Positions 1 through 12,290 of a DNA stretch of 64,000 bases are shown in pieces (positions within the stretch are counted from its first letter, which is position 1; each line of letters begins with the position of its first letter). Where the stretch lies: positions 2,928,467-2,992,466 of the forward strand of contig BDGG01000002.1 in assembly GCA_001949185.1 (NCBI GenBank). The letters are read 5' to 3'. The position numbers and the translations under genes are program-made. Under the pieces are notes generated by a model, which saw nothing but the letters and a program-made list of their open reading frames with translations, made no database searches and had not been told where the DNA came from. This DNA comes from Ramazzottius varieornatus. Lineage: Eukaryota; Tardigrada; Eutardigrada; Parachela; Ramazzottiidae.

Positions 1-381
1 TCGGGAAGCTTATAATGGATGCTTGAGTTGTCAAACGCAATTATCCAACATTTATCGGTTATCGATGGAATTCAATCAGGAGAAATCATGTGTATCCAGA
101 GGAAATCTCGGGAACAGCGCCTTTCAAATGGTGTTACCTCGGCCGGATTTGGCCTCTTCGATGTCGATAGGTAACTTTACAGAGGACATGGACTTCATAA
201 CGGAAATCAATCTTTTATCTATGGCATTTGATTTCTTCTCGTCTGACATCTGTGCTGGGAATATGTCAAGCACACATGTCTTACTTCTTGCACCTATGAA
301 AAGGCCCATGTCGTAGTGTACATAATAACTGCGTGTTTGCCTCCAAGTGATTTTGCTGTTTTCTCGCTTGCAGATCGCAGC

Positions 382-2073
382 ATGAAAGCATGTAACAGTT
401 TCTTCCCGACTAACCCATTATGGCAGCGTTGCCCGCCCTTCGGGCCAGCTATGTGGCCGTTTATGCAAATGCTCCATCCAGGCACATTCTCCACTCTACA
501 AGCCTTATCTGCTGCCAACTCCGATTATGCCAACGCAGCAGCTTTGGCCGCGAAGAAGCTCGACCTTACGACCAAGTCGGTATCGCCACGTCAACATGGC
601 AGTACCGTCTCGAATCTACCAGACGCTCTGTCCAACAAGAACCGAGATAAGGGTGTGACGACCATCGAATGCGACTCCTCAACCAATGGCAAGGTCGCCG
701 GCAAGCAGGCAAAGTTCCGATTTGAGGACCTCCCTCGATGTCTCGAATTATCGGACAGTTCCTCGGAGAAATCCAAGTGCGATAACGGTAAGCAAATTCA
801 CTATATTATACCAACATGCAAGATCTGGAACTCGTCAAACGAACTCGACCAGCCCGCTTTCCCAAGTGGCGCACGCTCGCACCTAAACTGTTTGAGGTCG
901 TGTGCCACTTGAAGAAAACATATCTGGTCGAGTTGCTATGACGGGCTCGAATTGGGTCTCGGAAATATCGCTTCCCTGAGGCCTTCGAGAATTCCTCCGA
1001 AGAATGTCCACGTAAGAGACGAGAAAATAGTGGGAAAATTTTCGGAGTTCCAACAGGGTGTTACCCATGCCGTGAACAAGCTTGCGGAAATTCAGTGTCA
1101 ATTCCAACACCCTGTCGTTAACTGAAAACTGTATGAAAAGTTCAGACGTCTGTATTTTCTTTAACAGACGTTGTGCAACTTAACCCCAGGTCAGCTTATC
1201 CATCCCGGTCCTCTCATCCCATATTCCCTTCTGTACATTCTCCCTTCGCCTGGAACCACCACCTAGCCCGGTTTATTGAGTGGCAAAGCCAACAAGCCAC
1301 TCGTCTTCCACCTTTAAACCGTCTTCCTGGTTTCCTACCCGGCCGACCGCCCTCGGAAGCCTCGGTCGACGCCTCGTCCCGCTCGCCTTCTCTCTCCTCC
1401 GAGCATCCACCCAGCGGCAAGCACTGCCCTTACTCATGCCCGAAATGCACCAAGCTCTTCAGTACGGTCCACGGACTGGAAGTTCATGTCAGAAGAGCCC
1501 ATACCGGCAACCGTCGCCCGTATGCCTGTCAAGCTTGCAGTAAAACCTTTGGTCATTCGGTCTCCCTCACCCAGCACAACAAAGCTGTCCACTGCCAAGA
1601 ACGACAGTTTCAGTGCCATCAGTGCGGAAAGTGTTTTAAAAGGTCGTCAACGTTGTCGACTCATCTTCTTATCCACTCCAACACCAGACCGTATACTTGT
1701 CCGTGGTCCAGCTGTGGAAAGAGCTTTCATCAGAAGTCTGATATGAAAAAGCATACCTATATTCACACAGGTAAGAAAAAACTGGATCTCAAAACTTCAT
1801 CAGTCCAAGATAGTAATGACTAATTATTGCTTGGTAATCACGGAAAATGATAAGACACGTTTCTGTTTTGTAGGAGAGAAGCCGCATAAATGCACAGTGT
1901 GTGGTAAAGCTTTCAGTCAATCATCGAACCTGATAACACATTTTCGCAAGCATACTGGTCATAAGCCGTTCGGCTGTCAGTATTGCGGACGCGCCTTCCA
2001 ACGCAAAGTGGATCTCAGACGTCATACCGAAACGCAACATCCCTCTGCGCCAAAAATTAGTCTCGATGAATAA
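382..2073 (+). CDS. Gfi1/senseless-family zinc-finger transcription factor
   Basis: Nuclear DNA-binding regulator; family members are transcriptional repressors or proneural co-factors in neural, sensory and blood cells. Model: exons 382-787, 1168-1770 and 1874-2073, both introns phase 1 with GTAAG donors; the spliced frame stays open to the stop at 2071. The C-terminal half carries six C2H2 fingers in tandem. Diagnostic Gfi1 strings are present: [48 protein letters not shown] and [15 protein letters not shown]. Finger 4 has an enlarged Cys-Cys spacing (CPWSSC). The N-terminal part is Ala/Ser-rich and unlike known relatives. The start is uncertain: Met at 382 lies nine bases after a good acceptor (371-372), so a 5' exon, possibly carrying a SNAG-type repressor tail, may lie further upstream. 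Family assignment is secure; the start is not. Confidence 0.9.
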
Positions 2074-2134
2074 ATTACTATCTCCTTGAACTGTCTGTAG
2101 TACTGTATACCAAAAATACTGTGGAATTTTATGC

Positions 2135-2140
2135 AATAAA
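2135..2140 (+). other. Polyadenylation signal of the Gfi1-like gene
   Basis: AATAAA lies 62 bases after the stop codon, a normal spacing for a short 3' untranslated region. Confidence 0.5.
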
Positions 2141-4480
2141 GCCGCGGTTTCTTCATATTCGTAATATCGCATCCATTTCGTTGAATCAGACGGCATAAGC
2201 AAGCGAATACGTAAGTCGTTCATTCACTTTTTTCCCTATGATATTTCCCGCTGCTAGTTGGAAGTGGAGAACGAGAGGAGCGCTACCAGAGCTAACGGCC
2301 TGATTACCAGGGAATCACTTAGGCAAATCCACTTCTACATAGATGGAAAGTCGTCCTATTCCCTTGCGTCAAATCATCCAATTTCCGTTTGACTATTTGG
2401 GTGCGTTCGGACGTATTAAGTCGGTACGGCACTGAGTCAATATGCCAGGCTTGATCGCTCTTCAGTTTTAAATTTCTGCCTTTCATCCAACTCGCCTGCT
2501 CCATTTGATCCTGCATATCGCCTTGGTGAGCTTTGTGGACAAACAGCTATGTGTGAGACACTTGTGCCGCTATTGCACTCGCGCTCACTCTGCTCTGCTC
2601 ACTCCATTCAGCGCGGTTTCGTGTTTGTTTTCCACTCCAGCACGCAATTTCTCATCCATTAGTTGCGCAAAACAGCGGTAAATTGTGGCTAAGCTTGCTC
2701 CGGCGCTCTTATCATCTGTAAACAGGCAACGCTTCACCCGTTGTCGAGGAAGATGTAACGCACCGCTGGTCCCAACCTGCAAATGTCCACTGAACCTTTG
2801 GCTCACCCTACACACTCCTCCAGTTAACCTGCTCATCACCTGTTCTGTCTAGCGGCAAGCCAAGTGCAAGCCAACGCGAGACATGTCGGCGCTGTTATCT
2901 TCTTCATCGAGACAGATACAGGAAACTGCCAAGTGTTGCAAACACTTAATTAACTTTGGCAGCGCCCACCCTAACTTCATTGAGGAAAGTTAGGCCGAAG
3001 TTATTAATACGATATTAGAAAACCCGATGGCAAAGTTTAATCACACAAAACAGGTAACTGCCTGCCAGCTTAAGCGTACCGTAGAGAAATATCCAGCGAA
3101 AAAATGCGGTAGTCTGATTGCTGTGATGAACAACCAATCAGATTTTCAGAGTGATGCGGCTAGTAAAAATCTGGAAGTTAGCAGACTGTGCTCTTATTGA
3201 TTACTCTTTTGTGCCAGTTTTCCGACATGACCAGCGCGTTCAGTTTAAACCGGGACGTGGGGGTAAAAGGGGAAGAAGAGGAGAGCTTTACTTCACTTGA
3301 CAGAAACATATGTCATTTTTCCCTGCAACACAAACCTGCTGGTGTTATGTTATGCAACACCGACAGTGATTGTCAGTGTAGTAGGTGGCCGGCTTGGAAA
3401 GTCTATCTGGATTTAAACAGGTGAACATGTTTTGCCGGCTATCGATCGGACATATTCAAATCTGCCTTTCTGGAGGCCTTCTGTGTGTCCCTACAGACTG
3501 GCCCTCGCTGCGTGACGGTAATGCGGTCCATCATTAGTGGGCAGATCGCTAAGCCATATGGAGAACAAGTTGATTAAAAATTTAGACTTTTTGCACCATA
3601 ACAGCCCACTATTGTGATGAGGAAGGAAAGGTGGTCGGGCAGAATGCCGTGCGGTGAGAGACAGCATTAAAAATCACTTTGGCTGATTAGTTTGTAAACC
3701 AGTATTCCCTGTTGAGACATCAAGTTGGCATTAAGTGACAGTCTTTCCCGACAGCCGTGATCAGTACGCAACGCATAATTGGCGCTTATCACCCGATCCG
3801 CACAGTTTACTAACTATCCTCATCTCCATGAAGTCACTCTGGTAAAATCCGCAATCAATACGCGAGGGTCATTGAAATGTTTACTGATTACACTAGGAAA
3901 CCAATTTTTCTTTCGCAATTTTTCGAGATGCTGCTGTGTCGTGTACCAGTAAAACGTTGAACCGCGACAGTTAGGTGAGCATCTGATGAAGACCGTTCAG
4001 TGTGGACTTGTCTGAAGTTGAGTGTAGCGAAGCGGAAGCGGTTTAATTGACGAAGGTTACAAGGCATGCTTCTGTTTGCATTGTGTCATTATTATAACCG
4101 CACGCGAATGGCATTGTGCCTCTTGTTGGACCATTGCAACAGACACTACACCTGGATCAGACCTTTCTACACGACATTTGGTCGTTGTAAAGTGATAACA
4201 ATAGCAGATGATGCTCTTTTCTTCCGCTTCATCTCATGAACTAATTCGAATTCGACCAAGCTCGGTCCACCTTGCGCGATCAACGGGACCAGACGTCGGT
4301 AAGGACAACCGGCATATCCTTCGGAGCATATCTGCATGGGTGTCACCATGTAAAACTTTTACGGAGTATTGAGGCCCTTCCAGTAGTAGAGGCTACCATC
4401 AGTGTTATTTTACTATGCAATTAAAATTATCAAAAGTCAAGTGCTAATGCTAAGTCTACGTGATCAGCTGACTGCAAGTA
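2141..4480. other. Intergenic stretch without a recognised gene
   Basis: I find no family match here. The best coding hint is an open stretch from about 3214 to 3420 (+) between a possible acceptor (TTTTGTGCCAG) and a GTGAAC donor, containing the Cys-bearing string CNTDSDCQCSRW. It has no convincing start. Small open frames at 2319-2516 and 2585-2839 (-) look like chance. Confidence 0.3.
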
Positions 4481-4530
4481 AAATCAATTATCGCTGACGA
4501 ATTTCAATTATCGCTGACGAATTTCAATTA
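4481..4530. repeat. 20-bp tandem repeat, about 2.5 copies
   Basis: The unit TCAATTATCGCTGACGAATT is repeated head to tail without visible mismatch in the full copies and runs into an AT-rich tract. Confidence 0.8.
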
Positions 4531-4775
4531 TTAAAATTAAAATTCAATTTCGTATTATGGATCAATCAATCAAGCAGACATCAACCCGCACAGTTAGAAC
4601 GATTCTAAATATTAGAATCGATTTCTTATTTTAATGATTAAAATAACACTGTCTACCATGAAAATACGCTATGTGGGCACCGTATTAAAGCCGGCTTTTT
4701 ATACGCCTTACAGTCCGGCTTACCATTACCCTCCAATGGCCAGACAGACGGTGGCTCCCCTCCAGACCTGGCGAT

Positions 4776-5207
4776 GGTGTGGTTTTACCACACCACACCG
4801 AAAAAACCAAACTTTTTGGTTTCGGTGTGCACAGAACACCAAATCGAAAACACTGGTGTCCGTTCCACACCGAATTTTCGGTTTGGTCTCCGAGGACACC
4901 ACATTACACCAAACCGAAAAACTTCTGGTGCACCATTTCGTAGGAAAGCAACTAAGGCGGAGCACGACACGCTTTGAGGGGCCAAATATACAGGGAAAAC
5001 CGACGGGACCAGTAGAATTAAGCACACTGACGTCAGGTTTAGCTTCGGTTTGCGCATTGTTGTCATTCGGTTTCTGTTTGTACATCTGTGTTACGCCAAG
5101 GTTTGCTCCTTAGCGGTTATTAAGTACAAGTTTTGCTTTTTCGGTTTTTCAGTTTGGTGTGGTGTGGTGCACCAAAAGAGCGGTGTCCAAAAAACACCAC
5201 ACCACAC
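4776..5207. repeat. Cluster of ACACCA/TGGTGT palindromes, possible non-autonomous element
   Basis: Within 430 bp the words CACACC, ACACCA, TGGTGT and CCGAAAA recur on both strands and form several hairpins, for example CACCGAAAAAACCAAAC facing TTTTTGGTTTCGGTG around 4796-4830, and GTGTGGTGTGGTG facing CACCACACCACAC at 5157-5207. The open frames of 119-159 codons seen here on both strands follow from this repetitive composition and are not believable genes. It may be a foldback or MITE-like element, but I could not define its ends. Confidence 0.55.
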
Positions 5208-5229
5208 TTAATCACACTTTTGCCAGGTC

Positions 5230-6421
5230 TACTCCCCTCCCAACCCACGGCCGGAATTCCGACATCCGACAGGTGGAGCCTGCTGCTTGTGTGAAGCTTA
5301 CTTCCTATCAAGGCTTATGTCGGAGGTCTCAGCGGCAAAGGTCGGTAAATTCATCCCAGTATCGTCAGGTCTACATCCATAGATGTATCTTGATCTGTAA
5401 CCTGCGGGCTTGTCCGCGATCTCCCTACTGACGTCAAAGTTCTATGGTTCAGCTCTAGACACGCCTCAATCTGGTTAGCGAAACCCGACGAGGTTGATCT
5501 CAAAGCCGCTCTTCTGATACATGTGGACTATAGCGGACTTTCAGAAACATCAGGACTTCTTCGTCACCTCGAAGTCTGGACAAAAGGGCGGCAAAGCAAG
5601 GCTTTATTGTGTGGTACACCAGTTGTGGTGGTAGCTGCTACCGTCACCAAAGGCAATAAGCACAACCATAAGGCAGGAGTGTATCTAGCTTTCAGGGCGT
5701 GGCAAAGAAGGTACATGGGTGTTTCGTTCAGGAAACTAGCCTTCGGTTTAGCTACGAACAGCAGGCCAGTTCGAAGTGTGCTGTCTTTCGCAGGCCGGCA
5801 TGGATGGTTACTAATAGCTGGGGTACCAACGCTGCTGGAAGCGATCGTGGCTGCTGCGGCACCAGTGAAGCAGATCGTTCTTCCAAGCTTTGAGAACCTT
5901 CTGGACCTGTAAAAGTGGAGCTCCATCTGATAATCTGTCCGTACCCTGTCCGCACGAGGCTAGCCAAATAATCTACATTTTCTATTCGACAGAGATTTCT
6001 TTTATAGATTTACTTCGGAGTTCATGTGGCCGTACAGGACAGGATAGGTACAAGCAGAAGCTTTTGCAAGCAGCATTATACCCATGGCGCTTTCTGCGGG
6101 CAAGAGGTCCTTGTGGTGAACCACGTGACACAGAAAGCCAGAAACATGACGAACAACATCCGCATCAATGCCATGTGGTGATGGGATACCGCCGTGGCGT
6201 CTAACGAACACTCGGAGAGCCGACGCATTGCGAACTGGAAGACACCAAAATTCGATTGCGGACATGAACAAGAGAGTGATCGTGACAGCCTTTACCTTCC
6301 GTGTAATTAGACATATCTTTCCGCAAGAAAATACGATTATTGCCAGCGGAGAGAAAAGACCGAGGATGTTCTCACTGGTTTTGAATTCGACACCGGCGCA
6401 ATAGTACTTCTTGACAGAAAA
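5230..6421. other. Intergenic stretch, no supported gene
   Basis: Open frames at 5523-5912 (+, about 130 codons, no ATG near its start) and 5564-5926 (-) oppose each other; neither shows a family motif, signal peptide or splice pattern. I see nothing else. Confidence 0.3.
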
Positions 6422-7794
6422 TTATGGTAATTGCCGTTGCATCTTGCTCCACAAATCGCAAAGAGTTTGGGTCCGTGCGCTGACCGCCAAATTCCTTTTA
6501 GCCTCACTATGAGCTAACAACTGACCACGTAAAATCTGTATATCAGCCGAAGTTAAAGGATATGTCATTCTCGCAACAGAGTACTGGACTACGTTACCAT
6601 AATGAAAATATACAATGAGCTGACTGGTTGGCTGTGTAACGTGATTCTTGATCCACTGAAAGCGAGTGTAAAACCTGTCGACGCTAGTCTTAGCCTTCGG
6701 CATACCCAGCAGTTTTTCCACGCATTGTTTTCGGTGTATCAGTTTCACTCTGACTTGTTCCCGCATCTCGACGAGTTCATGGAATATAGAATACAAGTAG
6801 TCGGTATGCGGATGTTTGTAACTCCAGATACCCCGGTTGGATGTGTAGTGCTTCAGCTGTGCAGCAATGGCGGCGGCATGCTCGCCAAACTGGATAAGGA
6901 CCTCATCAGATATGATGGGCTTCCTTCTTGGAATAATGATCGGCTCAGACTGGGACCGTCTTACACGAACCATAGGCGCTGCGGAAATGGTGTCGGTGAG
7001 GGCGGAGCCAATCGACTTCCATGCATTGCGGCCTTCGCGTTGGAGGACTTTGTTCCAGGATACGGTGCTCCATAATGAGTGATTCATCTCGAAGGCTCGT
7101 CGGATGGCGTATCGCTTTGCGTTCTTCTTCAGCCATCTTGCTAGATCATGGCAAAGAAGTTCCGCTTCTTCCGGAAAACACACAAATTTCACTTTGACCT
7201 GTTGCAACAAGCCGTCATCACGAAAGTTTTTCAGGAAATCGTATCGTGATTCATTCTTTGCCGTACAGTATTACTCACCATGTCTTCGGTGATCATTATT
7301 GCAGGTAAGAGGGACAACAGTTGTGTCTGAACTCGATGTCTCAAGTTTTCTCTCATCGACTGGATTCCGGCTGATCCGTGAACGAGGAAAGCCAAAGACA
7401 GCGGCGGACATTCGTCACTCTTTTCGTTTCTCGTCGTGTTCGTCACCGCTGTTCTTCTTGACGTGGCCCAGAAATACGTCACCATATCGTGGATATTCGA
7501 TAAGAGATAGCGATGTTCGCTCTGAACCCGAAGAAGAAACAATATGCCGTGAACGTTGTGGTGCTGCATGGACTTCATCGTATGGAGAAACGGCTTCGAC
7601 ATGAAATTGTGCCGCCTATCCCAAATTAACAACCGGCTGATGGTGTCACTGCTAGCGATTACCTCGTTGATCTGCGATCGAACTTGCTCCAGCTCTGGAC
7701 TAAAATCGCATTCGTAGTCATTGGTGAAGAGAGCAAGACTTATCTGCCGGTTGGATACGGGCTTGCGCTGGGGGTTGACAATTGGGGCAGCCAT
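6422..7794 (-). CDS. Unrecognised two-exon protein, about 430 aa
   Basis: I do not recognise the product. Model: exon 1 from 7794 to 7279 (ATG start, MAAPIVNPQRKP), an 80-bp intron with a GTGAGT donor and a CAACAG acceptor, exon 2 from 7198 to 6422. Both exons are phase 0 at the junction, and together they give 172 plus 257 codons without interruption. The protein is soluble in appearance, basic, rich in Arg, His and Gln, with no signal peptide or membrane segment. Helical stretches such as CHDLARWLKKNAKRY and DEVLIQFGEHAAAIAAQLKHY suggest an alpha-helical fold. The clean splice and long open frame make a real gene likely; it may be restricted to the lineage. Confidence 0.7.
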
Positions 7795-9220
7795 GACTGG
7801 TTGAGATCGGTTCGACCGAATATATTACAGTTCAATCTATCTTGGAGTACAACATATAAAAGCTACCCACTACAAATGTTCTGAAGCATGCAGATTTCAG
7901 TGCAGGGTCCCCGTGGATTTTCACCCACCTGCCAGAAACCTCACTTTACCAAGTCCTGGCTCATGAAGGATACTTCCGGCCGGTCCGGCAGCCGTGTCCG
8001 ACCGTCAGATCTCAACGGTTGCCATGCACGACAGGACACTTTCGCGCGCATTACTGACGCAGGGAAGTAGAAGAAACGGACTTATCGGATGGGGACTGGA
8101 ATATCTGCAAATTACACAGGACCTTCGTTCTGCTTCTCAACAAAGTCTCCGTTTGAATCGCAGTTAGGATGGGGACGTGCCATCGTTAGACCTTCCTTTT
8201 GCTATCGTAGACTTGTTTGACACTTCGTCTCATATCGCAGAGGTGCTCTCGATGAAAGCCCACTGTCAAAAACAAAAAGCAGATTCTTTCACACGGACAC
8301 TCGGTAACAAACAAACATGCACGCGTCAAACGGCTCATTCGCGCAGCTAACTGACGGGGAAGATACTTACGATGGATAGCGCTGGGTGGCTCTTGCCCAG
8401 TTGATGGGATCACTTTTGAATTTGGAAGGAGGACCAACATACGGCACCTTGCTGTGTCGTGCGTCGCTAACGAAGAAGTCCACTAAAGTAGCACTTTCAT
8501 TCCAAGGAAGAAACATTACTTCCTGGAAAACTCATGAAACAAAAACAACGACCGGTACGGCGCACCTTGATTGGGTGCATAGACTTTCATGCCAACTTCC
8601 ACCTCGTAGCTAGCCTCCAAACTGAATAGGGATAGGGACCGAAGATTCTTGCTAAAGAAAACTGGTCCATCGTGTCTGTACCGCACGTGCCCCCCGTTCT
8701 CCAAGTGCTTGGGTGGGACTGAGCGAGCTTGGCGGATCATACACATACGGGATTTCGTTGGCCAGTTTCATGCCGCTACTACGGCCTGCTGGACTAGCCA
8801 TCCTAGCCGTGGCTCATTGACTATCCTGTCTTCGCTGTTGCGCCGGTAGAGATCCATCACCTTCAACTACGCCCTCTGCCGGGCCTGGGGAGCTGGGTGC
8901 GACGCTTCCTGGTTATACTGAGCCAACACCGTGAGACATGTGTTGGCAATGAAGAGGGTGCCATATATTGATAACCAGTTTCGGGCTTGAGATACTGCAT
9001 AGTGCAGAGCAAGTATACTTTAGCACACGGGTTTATTCCTATACCACCATGTAAGTCGTTCAATAGAAAAGAAAATGAGTCTCTTACAACGAGAGCGCGA
9101 CCGAAATGTACCAGGGAAGGGCAGCAACTAGACTGTCCTCGAACTATAAATGGCGGTCAACCAACCGTTGGTCAGGCAGCTCGATGTGGTAGCAATGCGA
9201 TCAAAACTGATGTGGGGTCT
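7795..9220. other. Intergenic stretch, weak coding hints only
   Basis: A TATAAAA string occurs at about 7856 (+) but no convincing gene follows. An open frame at 8516-8746 (-) could be an exon, but has no match, no start and no clear splice partners. Nothing else is supported. Confidence 0.25.
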
Positions 9221-9557
9221 TTACCCCGCTGGGGGAATCAACATTGGGGTATAGCGGGGCGGTTGGTCGCTGGTAGATCTGATTCTGTTACCGTTGTCGT
9301 CGACCCATTCGTCGCAGTTCAGTAGAAATCTCAAGTAAGCTTTGTGTTCTGTTCGGGCAATTTTATCGCCGTTGCGGTCAACACAGTAGACAATGCTTGA
9401 TGATGGACTCACTGCACCACCATTCTGCTTTTTGGCATACTCTCCGTTCGGCTTGCAAATGGGTGCGTAAGCACCCATCAAGCGCCTCTCTCCGAACTCA
9501 CGCAAACTTTTCTGGCATTTCGTTTCGGTTCGCGAAGGTACTCTTGACGATGCAGAG
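9221..9557 (-). CDS. Partial gene: single thyroglobulin type-1-like repeat
   Basis: The frame is open from a possible acceptor (CTACTCTAG, exon start 9557) to a stop at 9221. It encodes one repeat of the same type as the gene just upstream on this strand: a leading Cys (TKCQKSL), ICKPNGEY, YCVDRNG and LNCDEWVDDNGN. No confident 5' exon was found. A Met-led hydrophobic stretch near 9755 could be a signal exon, but its splice phase does not fit. Either the 3' exon of a small paralogous secreted protein or a truncated duplicate. Confidence 0.5.
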
Positions 9558-9862
9558 CTAGAGTAGACAACCCGTCAAATTAGAAACTGTACGTGGAGCC
9601 AATGATACCGCTGAAATTGTTCACTTTGGACAGCCAGCGCGCTGTTCATGACCACTATCCGCGAAGCACTGAGTGCACGAGACTGTGAGAGAGCTACTGT
9701 AAATTACCGTTTTGTACAGTGCACGCCAAATTGCCAATATTAGAATTGAGAAGTGCCAGGAGCATGTTATCTACCATCAGTGACTTGAAACCGACGTTGC
9801 TCCAATTCTCAAATTTGATTTGCTGCACCTAGCTCGAGCGATCCAACGCCCATCTTCTAAGA

Positions 9863-11435
9863 TTAATCTGGACGTGCACTGTACAATAGTCCCATGGGTC
9901 GCTTCATCGGAACTAACTTGATGTAATTCTTCGTGGTGCTCATGGCGTTTGCTGTGTCCGCTCCAGTAGGCCTGTGCGAAGTACTCTTTGGGGTAGTGCT
10001 GACCCCAACAGGACCTTGGCGAGGATATCCGTTGTCATCCACCCAGTCATCGCAGTTTACCTTGCCCTGAATTTTCACCGAACTTCCTGGTACCATGTTT
10101 CCCTCCCGGTCCACACAGTACTTGTTGAAGAAGTTGCTTTGCTCTGTCTCGTAATCACCGTTTATTTTACATCTGGGAGGCGAAACGTCTTGTAGACCTT
10201 TCTTGATTTCTTGCAGTGCTTTTTCCTGCTCGGCCTTGCACTTCCCCTTAGTTGAAGGCTTGGACCTGTCGACGGCGTTACCGTTATCGTCGACCCACTC
10301 GTCACAGTTTAGTCTACCAGGCTGTCCACGTTGCATGGTGCTTCCTTGTACGAACTTTCCCTCCCGGTCCACACAGTTCATACCAAAAGGGCTTCTTTGC
10401 TCTTTCTGGTACTCCCCATTTGCCTTACATTCAGGCGGGAAAACGTCTTGCATTCCTTTCTTAAGCAGCTGTTGAGCTTGGTCTCGTGCAGCAGTGCATT
10501 CTCCAGGAGCAGTGACCGGATCGGTTCGTTCGAGCGGTTTGTTTATGGCAGGTACGACCGGGTTGCCTTCATCATCAAGCCACTTTGAGCAGTCTGAAGC
10601 TTTTTTGGGTATGCCGGGAACTGAACCGCCGTATCGGTCGAGACAAACGTAGCTGCTCCCTCTCCCCTGGAACGCTGCGTAATCAACATTAGATCGACAC
10701 TCAGTCATGATAGTACCAACGTTTCCCCGACTCTGCCAGTACAGCCCTTCTGCACGCTTCCGCAGGCATTCGGTCATCAACCCAAAATCGTCTGACCGGT
10801 TGCCCGGAAAGGGTCTTTCGTTGTCGCGTCCTATATTCTTACAAAACGTTAAAAGAACTAATCTCCCGGCGAAATCTGCTAAACAAAATGTGATTACAGA
10901 TCAAGTTGTCGGGAAAGGGAGAACGCGCGTTCGAAGTATCACCTGAGCCATATGTCACCGTGTTTGTACAGTACGTAGCGTACCTCGATAAGGTCCAGAA
11001 GCTTTCCTAATGAGATGGACATCGTAGTTTCCAAACGCGGTCTCAAAAGGAAAGTTGATGCGTTTGTTGAAGATCGCCGACCAACTAGGTCTACTGTACA
11101 TGACCTTCGTTGGCCAAGTGCGTGGCGGTGGGCCTGACCCCACCACGGTTGGAGTTTGGTTACGTCATGTGGACGTAGTTCCCCTTCGCCATGTCTCCAG
11201 GTCTACCACTCGGACGCCGGACCAGTTTCATTCCAGTTGGACCCACTCGAGCTCCCTGACGTTCCTGTCGCACTTGCAAAGCAGGCTGCACGTCCATCGT
11301 TTTGTCGGCGACACTTCGTAGGGCGACCGGTCGGAAGACGTCGCGATTCTGGTGAGCGTGAACCCATGAGACGCGGCAGATGGCCAAGAGGGCGCCACAT
11401 ATCAGTGAATTAATCTTAGGTTTAGTATACCGCAT
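9863..11435 (-). CDS. Secreted protein with thyroglobulin type-1-like repeats
   Basis: Model on the minus strand: exon 1 11435-11207, exon 2 11133-10984, exon 3 10875-9863; introns of 73 and 108 bp, both phase 1, total 463 aa. The ATG at 11435 is followed by a signal peptide (hydrophobic SLICGALLAICRVSW, likely cut near residue 27). A basic spacer follows, then three repeats of about 80-100 residues. Each has the thyroglobulin-1 order: Cys, a helix, PP-x-CK-x-NG-x-Y, CVDREG (CLDRYG in the first), then CD-x-WVDDNG. The usual CWCV is reduced to a single Cys (NCVD, YCVD, VCLD), and the Gln-Cys is missing, leaving four Cys per repeat. Thyroglobulin-1 domains often inhibit cysteine proteases or bind matrix; the role here is unknown. 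Confidence 0.75.
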
Positions 11436-12290
11436 GGTACAGATATATCAGTTTTGGTTTACGTCAGGCTCATTATTTCAAAAGTTCAAATAAGGACGAA
11501 TAAAAAGACCTCGTAGAACATACACTCAGAAAACGTAAGATCGAAACTGAAACAACCTTATGGGAGCAATGATGCCAACAGGCTGCCTCAACGTTGGGGT
11601 AGCAACAATTCCAAGATGTCAGAAAGCCTCGACATGGCCTATCTACGCTGCAACGCAGTTCCCACGTGTAGCACTCGCGGAAAGTTAATCATGTGCATGT
11701 AAACTGGTGGTATTACCTTGTGTTGTTTGCAGAGGAATTTTATCACAAAGCTCTCACCTTACGTGCGATCTCACTATGACAGCAAGAAATAGCGTTAACT
11801 AACGTGACGTGAAGAACCAACGCCGTACGTATACCTCGGACCGGAATTCCGAGACCATTAGACTGTTGGCAGAGACCAAACCGGCGTTGACTAATCTGAA
11901 TAACTATCTTCACTATAGCAGGGAAGAGGCCTCTCTTCCTAGGCTGTCAGATGGCAGTTATCTTATAGAGAACCTCAAAGCCTATTGTTCGAGAACAGAC
12001 AAACACGGATGCTCTATACTTTCCTTTCTTAAGAGTTCTGAACAAGATCCGGTTACCCTAGTCAACGAATTAAAGTCGAGATGCCCTCTGATCAGCTGAG
12101 TAGCTCCGCCCATCCCTGTTTGCTCAGAGCTCCACATGGGGCACACCTTCCAGTCGAAAACAATATCAGTCGAACAGTTTCTTTCTTACAGCTCCGTCCA
12201 CTTAGCCTCATCGTCTATCCTATAAGTTTCAGAGCAGCATTGCGTACATCTTAGTTTCCGACAACGCCACGTTTCGCTCCTGCCAACAGC
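11436..12290. other. Intergenic stretch with one open frame of unknown status
   Basis: An open frame at 11809-12099 (+, 96 codons, GTG-led) has balanced composition but no ATG, no convincing acceptor and no family motif. A good acceptor (TTGTTTGCAG) lies at about 11733 but leads into a stop. No gene is claimed. Confidence 0.25.

Noticed and set aside
1-381. Possible 5' exon with a SNAG-type repressor domain for the Gfi1-like gene
   Set aside because: A donor-like GTAACT follows a short ATG frame near 88-171, but the peptide does not resemble SNAG, and phase with exon 382 could not be confirmed.
4634-5113. Open frames of 93-159 codons on both strands
   Set aside because: They lie in the ACACCA/TGGTGT palindromic repeat; openness on both strands follows from its composition.
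5523-5926. Opposed frames of about 130 and 120 codons
   Set aside because: No ATG near the plus start, no motif, and mutual overlap.
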